64,000 bases of DNA from Chloroflexi bacterium UBA4730 (GTDB taxonomy: Bacteria; Chloroflexota; Limnocylindria; P2-11E): the NCBI GenBank assembly GCA_002404155.1, contig DHJC01000038.1, positions 1-64,000 of the forward strand, written 5' to 3'. Both the position numbers and the translations under genes were made by a program. The notes under the pieces are model-generated. The model was given only the letters and a program-made list of their open reading frames with translations, was not told the DNA's origin and ran no database searches. The first letter of the stretch is position 1. Each line of letters opens with the position of its first letter. This document shows positions 32,263 through 41,053 of the stretch, piece by piece.

Positions 32263-33090
32263 TCAGCGCAGCCAGGTGCGCGCGGGCACGACGAACACGC
32301 CCGCCGGCTTGTTCGACAGCGCGTCTTCGATGCGACGCACCGTGAAATCGCTGATCGGCCGCGGCAACCGATCGCGCGCGAACCACCCAAGCTCGCTGAT
32401 CTCCGCGGGGTCGGTGATCTCGGGCTGCGGAGATGCCGCCGCGAGTCGCGCGCGGAACACGAAGTGGTGCCCGCCAGCCGCGCCCCACGCCGGCTCCCGA
32501 TACACACTGCTGAGCCGCTCGATCTCGATACGCGCGCCGGTCTCCTCGCGCGCCTCGCGCACCGCGGCCGCTTCGGCCGACTCGCGCGTCTCCACCACGC
32601 CGCCCGGGATCTCCCAGTTGAGCTCGCCGTAGGTGTGACGCACGAGCAGGACCCGGCCTTCGCGGTCGGTGATCACTGACGCTGCGCCGAGCGGGATCGG
32701 ACCGCTGTCGGCGTGCACCGGCAGCCCGGCCGCGGCCCACGCGGTGAAGCCGCCGATCACGTCGGTCGTGTTGCCGTACCCGAGCTCGCGGAGCCGCACT
32801 GCCGCGAGGCTCGACGAGTAGCCCTCATTGCAGATGAGGATGAGCCGATTCTCCTTGCCTGCGAGCGCCGGCTCCTGATGGCCCGACTGCTGGTCGACCC
32901 GCCACTCAAGGATATTCAGCGGCGCATGAACCGAGTCCGGGATCCACCCGTCGCGAGCGCGCAGGTCGGTCGCACGGACGTCCACGAGCGTCCATCCGTC
33001 ACGGATCGCGGTTGCCGCCTCGTGCGGGGTGAGCCGCTTCAGCTGTGCTTGCGCGGCGGCAAGCACGTCGTTGATGGTCCGGCGAGGCAC
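32263..33090 (-). CDS. Rhodanese-Nudix fusion protein
   Basis: This protein has 275 residues from GTG 33090. Residues about 15-120 form a rhodanese domain (WTLVDVRATDLRARDGWIPD, then the active-site Cys in ILICNEGYSSSLAAVRLRELG and GGFTAWAAAGLPV). Residues about 130-265 form a Nudix hydrolase with a complete box, GGVVETRESAEAAAVREAREETGARI. The two domains are joined by a short linker. The rhodanese moiety could transfer sulfur or act as a Cys switch, while the Nudix part cleaves a nucleoside diphosphate derivative. The combined role is unknown. The frame extends upstream of 33090 but without family-like sequence. Confidence 0.8.
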   Translation of the reverse strand: MPRRTINDVLAAAQAQLKRLTPHEAATAIRDGWTLVDVRATDLRARDGWIPDSVHAPLNILEWRVDQQSGHQEPALAGKENRLILICNEGYSSSLAAVRLRELGYGNTTDVIGGFTAWAAAGLPVHADSGPIPLGAASVITDREGRVLLVRHTYGELNWEIPGGVVETRESAEAAAVREAREETGARIEIERLSSVYREPAWGAAGGHHFVFRARLAAASPQPEITDPAEISELGWFARDRLPRPISDFTVRRIEDALSNKPAGVFVVPARTWLR

Positions 33091-33157
33091 GCACGTATGG
33101 TGCCTACAATCCCGTGCGGGTGCGCTGGGGGCTGAAGCGCTCATGGGGGAGGATCGA

Positions 33158-34951
33158 ATGCTCCGGAAAACGACCCTTACGGTCATTGCCGTCATCGCGC
33201 TCGTGTCCTTCAGTCCGTCCCCGCTGGTCAGCGGTGGAACGATCCTGCAAGGGACGCAAACGAACGCACAGTACGAAAGCAGCGGCTCGGGTGTCACGTC
33301 GGTCAGTGCGACGACCCAGAAGATCAGCTGCTACACGCCGCTCGTCCCCTACACCGGCAATGACGGGCCGAACGACGGCTACACCGGCGAGTCGGTGTGC
33401 CCGGGCGCCACCACCGGCGAGGACCTCGGACCCTACCCGACGCAGGCCGGCGCGAACCCGGGCTACCCGGCGGCGTCACCGATGCTGGTCAAGGATCACT
33501 CCGAGTCGGACATCCGCGTCGATCCGCTGAACGCCTCGCATCTCATCGGGACATCCAAGTGGTTCGTGAGCGCCGAGGGCTACGACCATCTGCTCGGTTT
33601 CTTCGAATCGTTCGACGGTGGCGCGACCTGGCCGGTGCAGGGGCACATCCCCGGCTACGAGGGCTGGACGGACAACACCGATCCGGTCGGCTCGTTCGAC
33701 CAGTACGGCAACTTCTACTCGCTCAACCTCGGCTACCAGTTCTTCTACAACCGCGACGGCAGCCACAATTTCGCGATCAACCCGAACAAGGAGCCCAACC
33801 CAAGCCAGCCTGCCGAGGTCATCTCCGTGTCCGTCCGTCCGCAGGGCGCCGCCACCGCGACGGATTGGATCGTCACGCACGACGGGCAACTCGATGTTGT
33901 CGCGGCGTACCCGAACAAGGGCAACGAGCCCGACAAGCAGTGGCTGACGATCGACCGCAACCCCGCGAGCCCGTTCGCCGATCGCATCTACGCGATGTGG
34001 GTCGACTTCACGGGCTGCTGCACCCCGCACCCGGTCGTGTCGTGGGCGACCGCGCTGCCGAATGGAACGCACACCGACTGGTCCACGCCGATCAAGCTCC
34101 CCGTGGGCTCGGCGATGGCGCAGGGCGCGACGTACCTGCTACCGCACGTCGCTCCGGATGGCACGCTCTGGACGACCCTCACCAACGGCGGCCCGGCGCA
34201 TCAGTACGCGTCCGACAAGATCGTTGTTGACCGCTCGAACGACGGCGGCGTCACCTGGACGGGCGTCGGCATCGTTGCCGACAACATCGTCGCGCCGCCC
34301 TTCGTGTATCCGAACACCACGTTCCGCGACGGCATCTTGAACAGCTTCACCGTTGGTCCAGTGGCCGTCGGTGGCCACTACCCGCTGTACGTCGCGTACG
34401 AGGACGCCGGCGAGGGCCCGACGAGCGTCCTCCTGACCGCGTCCTACGACGATGGCGTGCATTGGTCCGGTCCGTTCCGGGTCAACGACAATCCGACACC
34501 GGCCGACGCGTTCCAGCCCACGGTCACGACGGCCGCGAATGGCACCGTCGGCGTCGCGTTCTACGACCGACGGCTGGCCTGCCCCGCGGCGGGAAGCACC
34601 GAAGCCACGCCGGCCGGCATCGCGCTCGATCAGGTGAATCCGAGCTACGCGGCGACGCCGCCCTACGGCGCGGCGAACTACTGCGTGAACGCGAGCGTCC
34701 AGTTCTACGCGCCGGACCTGACACCCAAGGGGCACAACATCCGGCTCAGCGCGCACACCTTCGACCCACAGCTCAACGCGCCGCATACCGGCTGCGCGAC
34801 GTGTGTCACGACGTTCATCGGCGACTACTTCGGCTTCGATACCGCCGGGACCACCGCGTTCTTCACCTTCGTCTCGACGTATAACGACGGGACCAACGCC
34901 AACCCCGCGCACTACCAGCAGCAGATCGTCGCCTCCATCGCGATCCCGTAG
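33158..34951 (+). CDS. Secreted sialidase-like (Asp-box beta-propeller) protein
   Basis: This protein has 597 residues. ATG 33158 follows GGGGGAGG at 5-base spacing. MLRKTTLTVIAVIALVSFSPSPL is a signal peptide. The mature part has Asp-box repeats SFDGGATWP, SNDGGVTWTG and SYDDGVHWSG, typical of sialidase and related exo-acting propellers, and a late Cys cluster (TGCATCVTTFIGDYFG). Catalytic Arg triad residues of true sialidases cannot be assigned with confidence. It is probably an extracellular glycan-binding or degrading protein. Codon use is less GC-skewed at Asn/Tyr-rich stretches, as expected for such folds. Confidence 0.75.
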   Translation: MLRKTTLTVIAVIALVSFSPSPLVSGGTILQGTQTNAQYESSGSGVTSVSATTQKISCYTPLVPYTGNDGPNDGYTGESVCPGATTGEDLGPYPTQAGANPGYPAASPMLVKDHSESDIRVDPLNASHLIGTSKWFVSAEGYDHLLGFFESFDGGATWPVQGHIPGYEGWTDNTDPVGSFDQYGNFYSLNLGYQFFYNRDGSHNFAINPNKEPNPSQPAEVISVSVRPQGAATATDWIVTHDGQLDVVAAYPNKGNEPDKQWLTIDRNPASPFADRIYAMWVDFTGCCTPHPVVSWATALPNGTHTDWSTPIKLPVGSAMAQGATYLLPHVAPDGTLWTTLTNGGPAHQYASDKIVVDRSNDGGVTWTGVGIVADNIVAPPFVYPNTTFRDGILNSFTVGPVAVGGHYPLYVAYEDAGEGPTSVLLTASYDDGVHWSGPFRVNDNPTPADAFQPTVTTAANGTVGVAFYDRRLACPAAGSTEATPAGIALDQVNPSYAATPPYGAANYCVNASVQFYAPDLTPKGHNIRLSAHTFDPQLNAPHTGCATCVTTFIGDYFGFDTAGTTAFFTFVSTYNDGTNANPAHYQQQIVASIAIP

Positions 34952-34958
34952 CACGATG

Positions 34959-34987
34959 GCGGGAGGCCTCCAGGTGAGGCCTCCCGC
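34959..34987 (+). terminator. Strong stem-loop after the sialidase-like gene
   Basis: GCGGGAGGCCT (34959-34969) and AGGCCTCCCGC (34977-34987) form a perfect 11-bp stem with a 7-base loop, starting 8 bases after the stop codon. No U tract follows. It may terminate or stabilise the mRNA. The xanthine dehydrogenase promoter starts 5 bases later. Confidence 0.7.
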
Positions 34988-34991
34988 GGCC

Positions 34992-34997
34992 TATAGT
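34992..34997 (+). promoter_or_regulatory. -10 TATAGT before the xanthine dehydrogenase genes
   Basis: TATAGT lies 11 bases before GTG 35009. There is no Shine-Dalgarno, so a leaderless or nearly leaderless mRNA is likely. Confidence 0.5.
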
Positions 34998-35008
34998 CCG
35001 CGCACCAC

Positions 35009-35854
35009 GTGAACGTCGAGATCGCGCGCAGGCTGGACGACGCGCTCGCGCTCCTCGCGGAACGGCCGGCGGCGGACGTCATCAACGGCGGGACCGACCT
35101 GATGGTCGAGATCAACTTCGGCCGCAAGCGGCCGAAAGCGATGATCGCGATCGACCGCGTCGAGGAGCTGCGCGGCCTCTCCGTGCACGGCACCGTGAGG
35201 ATGGGCGGAGGCGTCACGTTCACGATGATGCTCGAGCGCGATTGCGGGTCGGTCGCCCTGCGCGAAGCGGCGCGCACCGTCGGCTCGCCGCAGATCCGCA
35301 ACGCCGCGACCATCGGTGGGAACGTCGCGACCTCGTCGCCGGCCGGCGACTCGCTGCCGGTCCTCGCCGCCCTCGACGCCAAGGTCCACCTCCGGTCCCT
35401 CCGAGGGGTGCGCGCGGTACCGTTCGCCAGCTTCATGACCGGCCCGAAGAAGAACGTGCGGGCGCCCGACGAGCTCGTGACCGCAGTCGAGTGGGACGAT
35501 GCCGGCCCGGCCCAGGTCTTCATGAAGGTCGGTACTCGCAACGCGATGGTCATCTCCGTCGCCGGCCTCGCGCTCGTCGCCGATCGCGCGCGCAAGCGGA
35601 TCGGCGTCGGCCTCGGCTCCTGCGGACCGACGATCCTCCGCGCGTCCGGCGCGGAGGCGTTCGCGGCCGGGCTGTTCGATGAGGCGGGTTGGCGCGCGTT
35701 CGCCGCGAGCGAGGCGGCCTGCGTGGAGTTCGGGTCGAGGGTCGCCACCGCGGTGCGGCCGATCGATGACGTGCGCGGCACGGCCGCGTACCGGCGGCAC
35801 GTCCTTGCCGTGATGGGCGCGCGCGCGCTCGCGCGCGTCGCGAGGCTCGCCTGA
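35009..35854 (+). CDS. xdhB: Xanthine dehydrogenase FAD-binding subunit (CoxM/XdhB type)
   Basis: This 281-residue protein has the FAD-site motifs DVINGGTDLMVEINFG near the N-terminus and ATIGGNVATSSPAGDSLPVLAAL in the centre, the VAO/PCMH-type fold of molybdenum hydroxylase medium subunits. GLGSCGPT and the C-terminal domain (YRRHVLAVMGARAL) match CODH-like flavoproteins. It heads a three-gene unit with TGATG and GTGA junctions. Confidence 0.93.
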   Translation: MNVEIARRLDDALALLAERPAADVINGGTDLMVEINFGRKRPKAMIAIDRVEELRGLSVHGTVRMGGGVTFTMMLERDCGSVALREAARTVGSPQIRNAATIGGNVATSSPAGDSLPVLAALDAKVHLRSLRGVRAVPFASFMTGPKKNVRAPDELVTAVEWDDAGPAQVFMKVGTRNAMVISVAGLALVADRARKRIGVGLGSCGPTILRASGAEAFAAGLFDEAGWRAFAASEAACVEFGSRVATAVRPIDDVRGTAAYRRHVLAVMGARALARVARLA

Positions 35855-36345
35855 TGCGCGTAACGCTCACGGTGAACGGCGCCGAACGCGCGGCGGAGGC
35901 CCGCGACGGCGAGTCGCTCCTCACGTTCCTGCGCGAAGAGCTCGAGCTGCCGGGAAGCAAGAACGCGTGTGAGCAGGGCGAATGCGGCTCGTGCTCCGTC
36001 ATGCTCGATGGAGCTCTCGTCTGCAGCTGCCTCGTGCTCGCCGCGGCCTGTGCGGACAAGCAGGTGGAGACGGTCGAGGCGCTGTCTGACGCGGGGGCAG
36101 GGGCCCCCGGCAGCGGAGCTGCCAGGCTGCATCCGCTGCAGCAGGCGTTCCTGAGCGCTGGCGCCGTCCAGTGCGGGTTCTGCACGCCTGGACTGATCGT
36201 CGCCGCGAACGCGCTCCTGCAGCGCAATCCCGAGCCGACCGACGCCGAGATCCGAGAGGCGCTCGCCGGGAACATCTGCCGCTGCACCGGCTACGGGAAG
36301 ATCCTCGAGGCCGTGCACGCCGTCGCGAAGGGCGCGCGCGCGTGA
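35854..36345 (+). CDS. xdhC: Xanthine dehydrogenase iron-sulfur subunit
   Basis: This 163-residue protein has two 2Fe-2S sites. The plant-type cluster is ACEQGECGSCSV with a later Cys in LVCSCLVLA. The second cluster lies in QCGFCTPG and NICRCTGYGKI. This is the small subunit of molybdenum hydroxylases. The linker between the two domains contains DAGAGAPGSGA, encoded by a GC-rich repeat shared with pyrB, and is longer than usual. Confidence 0.95.
   Translation: MRVTLTVNGAERAAEARDGESLLTFLREELELPGSKNACEQGECGSCSVMLDGALVCSCLVLAAACADKQVETVEALSDAGAGAPGSGAARLHPLQQAFLSAGAVQCGFCTPGLIVAANALLQRNPEPTDAEIREALAGNICRCTGYGKILEAVHAVAKGARA
36091..36107 (+). repeat. GC-rich dispersed repeat, copy 2 (in xdhC)
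   Basis: GCGGGGGCAGGGGCCCC is identical to 11338-11354 and in the same codon phase, giving the Ala-Gly-Ala-Gly-Ala-Pro linker between the two iron-sulfur domains. Confidence 0.4.
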
Positions 36346-38624
36346 CGCTCACGCGCCAGCGGATCCAGCCGGCGAGGGGTGCCGTCGGCGAGTCCGTCGA
36401 GCGGCCCGACGGCCCGCCCAAGGTGAAGGGCGAGTTCCGCTACGCGAGCGATCTGTGGCAGCGGGGCATGCTCCACGGCGCGACGCTTCGCAGCCCGCAT
36501 CCGCACGCGCGCATCGTGTCGATCGACACCGCGAAGGCCCGTGCCCTGCCGGGCGTGCGCGCGGTGCTCACGCACGAAGACCTTCCGAACGAGGAGACCT
36601 ACGGTCTCATGCAGAGCGACCAGTACCCGCTCGCGCGGAAGAAGGTCCGATTCCTCGGCGACCCCGTGGCGATCGTTGCGGCGGACGACGCCCAGACGGC
36701 GCGCGACGCGCTGAAGCTGATCGCCGTGACGTATGAGCCGCTGCCCGCGATCACCGACCCGATCGCCGCAGTGCAGCCGGATGCCCAGCCGATCCATGAC
36801 GGGGGCAACGTCATCGATGCCGTCCATCTCGTGCACGGCGATCCGAAGGCCCCGGCTGAGGTCGAGGTCGACGGCGAGTACGAGATCGGCATGCAGGACC
36901 AGGCCGCCCTCGGGCCGGAGGCCGGTCTCGCGATCCCCGACGCCGATGGGGGCGTCACCCTGCACATCGCGACGCAGTGGCTGCACGAGGACCTCCGGCA
37001 GATCGCGCCGTGCATCGGGCTCCCGGAAGAGAAGGTGCGCCTCGTCATGTCCGGCGTGGGTGGGGCGTTCGGCGCGCGCGAGGACGTCACGCTCCAGATC
37101 CATCTCTGCCTGCTCGCGCTGGCGACGAGGCGGCCGGTGCGGATGACCTACGGGCGCGAGGAGTCCTTCTACGGCCACGTCCATCGTCACCCGGCGCGGC
37201 TGTTCTACCGGCACGGCGCGAAGAAGGACGGGACGCTCGTCTACGTGCGGGCGACGATCGTGCTCGACGGTGGCGGGTACGCGTCATCGAGCCCGGCGGT
37301 CATCGCCAACGCCGCGTGCTTCGCGGCCGGCCCGTACAAGGTGCCGAATGCCGACGTCTGGAGCGTCGGCGCCTATACGAACAACCCGCCGTCCGGCGCG
37401 ATGCGCGGCTTCGGCGCGGTGCAGACGTGCTTCGCGTACGAGGCCCAGATGGACAAGCTTGCCGCGAAGCTCGGCCTGGACCCCGTCTTGTTACGCGTGA
37501 AGAACGCGCTCTCCGACGGCGACGAGATCATCACTAGCCAGCCGGTCGCAGGGTCCGAGCCGGTGAGCGAGATCGTGCGGCGCGCGAACGCGCTCCCGCT
37601 CCCGCCGGCGCAGCGCGCATCCGACATCGACCTCCCGGGCGGCGCGGGCAACCTCACGCTCGGCGAGGGCGTGGTCCGCGGCGTGGGCTTCGCCGCCGGC
37701 TTCAAGAACGTCTGCTACTCGCACGGCTTCGACGACTCGTGCGCCGCGCGAGTCCGGCTCGAGCTTGACGAGGACGGCCCGATCGCGCACGTGCACACGG
37801 CTGCCGCCGAGGTGGGACAGGGTGTGGTCACGGTCCAGCTGCAGGTCGCGCGCACCGAGCTTGGCATCGAGCGCGTGATCGTGGACAACGCCGACACCCA
37901 GATTGGCTCCGCGGGGTCGAGCTCCGCGTCGCGGCAGACGTGGATGACCGGCGCCGCGGTGAAGGCCGCGTGCGATCTCGTGAACGCCGAGCTCGACCGA
38001 CGCGCGCGCGACCGCCGCATCCCGCGCGATCGGCTCGAGGCCCTCCTCGACACGCCGGTCGAGCACCGGATCACGTACCGCCACAAAGCCACCGAGCCGC
38101 TCAACGAGGGCACGCAGAACCACGGTCATGTCGCGTTCCTGTTCGCCGCGCACCGGGCGAGCGTGGACGTTGACCTCGGCACCGGCCTGGTGAAGGTCGT
38201 CCAGGTAGCGACGGCGCAGGACGTGGGGAAGGCCATCAACCCCGTCGCGGTCATCGGTCAGATCGAGGGCGGCATCGCACAGGGGCTCGGCCTCGCGGTG
38301 ATGGAGGAAGTGATCCTGACGGACGGCGCGGTGAAGAACGCGTCGTTCACCGACTACCTGCTTCCCACAACGCTGGACATGCCACCGGTCATCGCGGACC
38401 TGATCGAGCATCCGCATCCTGACGCGCCGTACGGCGCGAAGGGTGTCGGCGAGCCGCCGACCATCTCCAGCACCCCCGCGATCGTCGCCGCGATCCGGGC
38501 CGCGACCGGGCGCGAGCTGAACCGTGTGCCGGTGCGTCCCGACGACATCGTCTTCGGCACGGTCGCCCGGTCGGGCTGGGTCGTCGTGCCCGGTGCCGAT
38601 CCCCGCGCGGCTGTGCGAGCGTGA
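36342..38624 (+). CDS. xdhA: Xanthine dehydrogenase molybdopterin-binding subunit
   Basis: This 760-residue protein starts at GTG 36342. The large-subunit motifs are VGGAFGAREDVTLQ, PPSGAMRGFGAVQTCFAYE (Arg of the xanthine site), AAAEVGQGVVTVQLQVA, EGGIAQGLGLAVMEE and YGAKGVGEPPTI with the catalytic Glu. It oxidises hypoxanthine and xanthine to urate using the FAD and iron-sulfur subunits encoded just upstream. Broader aldehyde or purine specificity is possible, but the neighbouring puuD, allB, add and deoD genes favour xanthine dehydrogenase. No MoCo-insertion gene is adjacent. Confidence 0.9.
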   Translation: MTLTRQRIQPARGAVGESVERPDGPPKVKGEFRYASDLWQRGMLHGATLRSPHPHARIVSIDTAKARALPGVRAVLTHEDLPNEETYGLMQSDQYPLARKKVRFLGDPVAIVAADDAQTARDALKLIAVTYEPLPAITDPIAAVQPDAQPIHDGGNVIDAVHLVHGDPKAPAEVEVDGEYEIGMQDQAALGPEAGLAIPDADGGVTLHIATQWLHEDLRQIAPCIGLPEEKVRLVMSGVGGAFGAREDVTLQIHLCLLALATRRPVRMTYGREESFYGHVHRHPARLFYRHGAKKDGTLVYVRATIVLDGGGYASSSPAVIANAACFAAGPYKVPNADVWSVGAYTNNPPSGAMRGFGAVQTCFAYEAQMDKLAAKLGLDPVLLRVKNALSDGDEIITSQPVAGSEPVSEIVRRANALPLPPAQRASDIDLPGGAGNLTLGEGVVRGVGFAAGFKNVCYSHGFDDSCAARVRLELDEDGPIAHVHTAAAEVGQGVVTVQLQVARTELGIERVIVDNADTQIGSAGSSSASRQTWMTGAAVKAACDLVNAELDRRARDRRIPRDRLEALLDTPVEHRITYRHKATEPLNEGTQNHGHVAFLFAAHRASVDVDLGTGLVKVVQVATAQDVGKAINPVAVIGQIEGGIAQGLGLAVMEEVILTDGAVKNASFTDYLLPTTLDMPPVIADLIEHPHPDAPYGAKGVGEPPTISSTPAIVAAIRAATGRELNRVPVRPDDIVFGTVARSGWVVVPGADPRAAVRA

Positions 38625-38913
38625 ACCGGCGCAATACGCCGGCGCCGCGCATCCATCGAGCAGAGCAACGTCCGGCGGACGCCAAGGCGCGGCTCGCCGA
38701 GGCCGGCGGCGCGAAGGGTCCTCTCGGAGAGGGCGCCCCGGCCAGGCGGTCGTGTGCGCGTCGTGCGGGACCTTCCTCGGGTTCGCCGGTCACGTCAATC
38801 TGGATCTCGACCTGCGGCTGCATCGCGAGGCCGCTCGCTGCCCGGGCACGAGCGTGCGCGTGCGGTGGGCCGTGCCCGCCGACGTCGACCAGATCGATCC
38901 ACCCGAGCGCTGA
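38621..38913 (+). pseudogene. Small CxxC...H...C zinc-ribbon-like ORF, apparently frameshifted
   Basis: GTG 38621 overlaps the xdhA stop and opens a frame encoding RAEQRPADAKARLAEAGG. The protein-like part then continues in the neighbouring frame with VVCASCGTFLGFAGHVNLDL and LHREAARCPG, ending at 38913. A frame change around 38730-38745 would join them. The CxxC, His and Cys spacing looks like a small metal-binding domain. GTG 38752 could alternatively start a short product of about 53 residues. I cannot name the family. Confidence 0.35.
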
Positions 38914-38915
38914 CC

Positions 38916-38921
38916 TAGCAT
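38916..38921 (+). promoter_or_regulatory. -10 TAGCAT, leaderless-type
   Basis: TAGCAT lies 7 bases before ATG 38929, which favours that start over ATG 38920 (inside the element). Confidence 0.5.
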
Positions 38922-38928
38922 GCCGCCG

Positions 38929-39444
38929 ATGACGAACGAGCTCACGCCAGACCAGGTCGCCGGCTATCTGGAGTCAAGCTGCGCGCTCATCGAGGCGGAG
39001 CTGAAAGCCTTGGGTGACGACGCCGCGTGGCACCAGGCGCCCGACGAATGGTGCGCGCGCGAGGTCGTCGGCCATCTCATCGAGGCGGAGAAGCGCGGCT
39101 TCGCGGGACGGATCCGCATCATTCTGGCGAACGACCATCCGAAGCTCGAGGGATGGGATCAGGTCGACGTCGAGAAACAGCGCAACGACTGCGCGCGCGT
39201 GACCGACAGCGTGTGGATGGAGTTCATGGGCCTTCGCCGGGACAGCGTCACGCTCGTGCGCTCGTTGAAGCTGGCCGACCTCGATCGCGGTGGCGTGCAC
39301 GCGAAGGTCGGCGAGCTGAAGGTGCGCTGGCTGCTGCACGAGTGGATCTCGCACGACCGCAACCACGCGAAGCAGATCCTCTCGATCGCCCAGGAGCGGG
39401 TCTGGCCGCACATGGGTAACTCACAGCTCTTCAAAGGGGAATAG
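38929..39444 (+). CDS. DinB-superfamily (YfiT-like) metal-binding protein
   Basis: This 171-residue four-helix-bundle protein has the three-His metal site pattern: WCAREVVGHLIEAEKRG with the first His and WISHDRNHAKQIL with the other two. DinB/YfiT proteins include thiol S-transferases and uncharacterised hydrolases. The mycothiol/bacillithiol link cannot be judged here. The start is set by the -10 element. deoD follows after 4 bases. Confidence 0.8.
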   Translation: MTNELTPDQVAGYLESSCALIEAELKALGDDAAWHQAPDEWCAREVVGHLIEAEKRGFAGRIRIILANDHPKLEGWDQVDVEKQRNDCARVTDSVWMEFMGLRRDSVTLVRSLKLADLDRGGVHAKVGELKVRWLLHEWISHDRNHAKQILSIAQERVWPHMGNSQLFKGE

Positions 39445-39448
39445 GCAG

Positions 39449-40177
39449 ATGCCGATCCATCTGCGGGCCCAGCCCGGCGATTACGCCGAGGCGTGCCTCC
39501 TGCCCGGCGACCCGCTCCGCGCGAAGTACATCGCCGAGACGTACTTCACGGACGCGACGCAGGTGAACGCCGAGCGCGGGCTCCTCGGCTACACCGGCAC
39601 GTACGAGGGCACGCGCGTCTCGGTGCAGGGCACCGGCATGGGCAGCCCTGGCGCGACGATCGTGTTCGAGGAGCTCATCCAGCTCGGCGTGAAGACGCTC
39701 ATCCGGGTCGGTACGTGCGGCGGACTGCAGCTCGGCCAAAAGCTCGGCGACATCATCGTCGCGATCTCGGGCGTGTCCGCGGATTCGACGGCGAGCCACC
39801 TCGTCGGGAACGAACCGCACACGCCCACGGCGAATTGGGAACTCAGCCACGCCGCCGTGCACGCCGCGGAGGCGATGGGCCAGCCGGTGCACGTGGGACC
39901 GGTCGCCTCGACCGACCTCTTCTACAACCCGGACAAGGGCCAGTACGCACGGTGGTCCAAGCGCGGCGTGCTCGCGGTCGAGATGGAGGCCGCCGCGCTG
40001 TTCACCGTCGCCGCGCTGAAGGAGGTGCGCGGCGGCTGCCTGCTGCTCGTGTCGGACATGGTCATCGACGGCTCGTTCACCCGGATCAGCGACGCCGAGA
40101 TGCGCGCGGCGGTCGATCGGATGACCCGCATCGCGCTCGCCGTCGCGATCGGTGCGAAGGATCCGGTGAAGGCCTAG
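39449..40177 (+). CDS. deoD: Purine nucleoside phosphorylase, DeoD type
   Basis: This 242-residue protein of the PNP/UDP family phosphorolyses purine nucleosides to free base and ribose-1-phosphate. CLLPGDPLRAKYIAETYF, GTGMGSPGATIVFEEL, RVGTCGGL and AVEMEAAALFTVAAL (substrate-site Glu and Met) are typical. SDMVIDGSF contains the catalytic Asp region. AAGGGG lies 9 bases before ATG 39449. With the adenosine deaminase at 41 kb and xanthine dehydrogenase upstream it supplies hypoxanthine to urate formation. Uridine-phosphorylase activity cannot be fully excluded. Confidence 0.85.
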   Translation: MPIHLRAQPGDYAEACLLPGDPLRAKYIAETYFTDATQVNAERGLLGYTGTYEGTRVSVQGTGMGSPGATIVFEELIQLGVKTLIRVGTCGGLQLGQKLGDIIVAISGVSADSTASHLVGNEPHTPTANWELSHAAVHAAEAMGQPVHVGPVASTDLFYNPDKGQYARWSKRGVLAVEMEAAALFTVAALKEVRGGCLLLVSDMVIDGSFTRISDAEMRAAVDRMTRIALAVAIGAKDPVKA

Positions 40178-41034
40178 CCGAAGAACCGGACGAGCTCGTC
40201 GTTCACGAGCTCGGGCACGTCGTGCTGGATCCAGTGGCCGGCCTCGGGCACGTGCTGGATCCGCGCGTTCGGCACCCACACCGAGCCGGGCTCGGCGAGC
40301 GCCGGACCGAGGAAACGGTCCCGGTCGCCCCACAACACCAGGGCCGGATGATCGACGCGGCGCGGGCGCACCGCGTTCGGGCCGACGTTGCGGAACGCCG
40401 CGCGGTAGTAATTGATGGCCGCCGTCAATGTGCCCGGTGGCCGGAGCGCCGCGATGTGCCGCTCGATGTCCGCTTCGGTGAACGCGCCCGGCCGCAGCGA
40501 CGCCGTCCGGAACACCTCGCGCAGCGACGCGAAGTCGTTCCGCGCGAGCCCTGCCTCGGGCAGCAGCGGCAGCTGGAACGCGAACATGTACCAGCTCCGC
40601 TTCAGCTGCTGGAGCGAACGAAGGTGACGCTGGAACGTGACCGGGTGTGGCGCGTTGAGGATCGCGAGGCGGCGGAGCCGATCCGGGTGGAGCATCGCGA
40701 AGGTCCACGCCGCGCCGCCGCCCCAGTCATGCGCCACCACGTCCGCCCGCTCCGCGCCGAATGCGGTCACGAGACCTGCGACGTCCTGCGCGAGGGCGCG
40801 CACCGAATAGCGCGACACGCTCTTCGGCTTCGACGAGCCGTCGTACCCGCGCATGTCCGGCGCGACGGCGTGGAAGCCGGCCGCGGCGAGCCCGGCCAGC
40901 TGGTGTCGCCAGGTGTATCCGCAGTCCGGGAAACCGTGCAGAAGCAAGACGAGCGGCCCGTCGCCGAGCTCGGCCACGTGCAGCGTCACGTCGCCGACGT
41001 CGACCAGACGTTCTCGCGCGCCGCCGATCGTCAC
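40174..41034 (-). CDS. Alpha/beta hydrolase, epoxide-hydrolase/dehalogenase type
   Basis: This 286-residue protein starts at GTG 41034. LLHGFPDCGYTWRHQL is the oxyanion HGxP, DMRGYDGSSKP the conserved loop, and VAHDWGGGAAW contains an Asp nucleophile rather than Ser, which points to epoxide hydrolase or haloalkane dehalogenase chemistry. LWGDRDRFLG and EAGHWIQHD supply the acid and the catalytic His. It is cytosolic. The stop overlaps deoD by 4 bases in convergent orientation. Confidence 0.85.
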   Translation of the reverse strand: MTIGGARERLVDVGDVTLHVAELGDGPLVLLLHGFPDCGYTWRHQLAGLAAAGFHAVAPDMRGYDGSSKPKSVSRYSVRALAQDVAGLVTAFGAERADVVAHDWGGGAAWTFAMLHPDRLRRLAILNAPHPVTFQRHLRSLQQLKRSWYMFAFQLPLLPEAGLARNDFASLREVFRTASLRPGAFTEADIERHIAALRPPGTLTAAINYYRAAFRNVGPNAVRPRRVDHPALVLWGDRDRFLGPALAEPGSVWVPNARIQHVPEAGHWIQHDVPELVNDELVRFFG

Positions 41035-41053
41035 GAGCGCATCATGTCACGCG

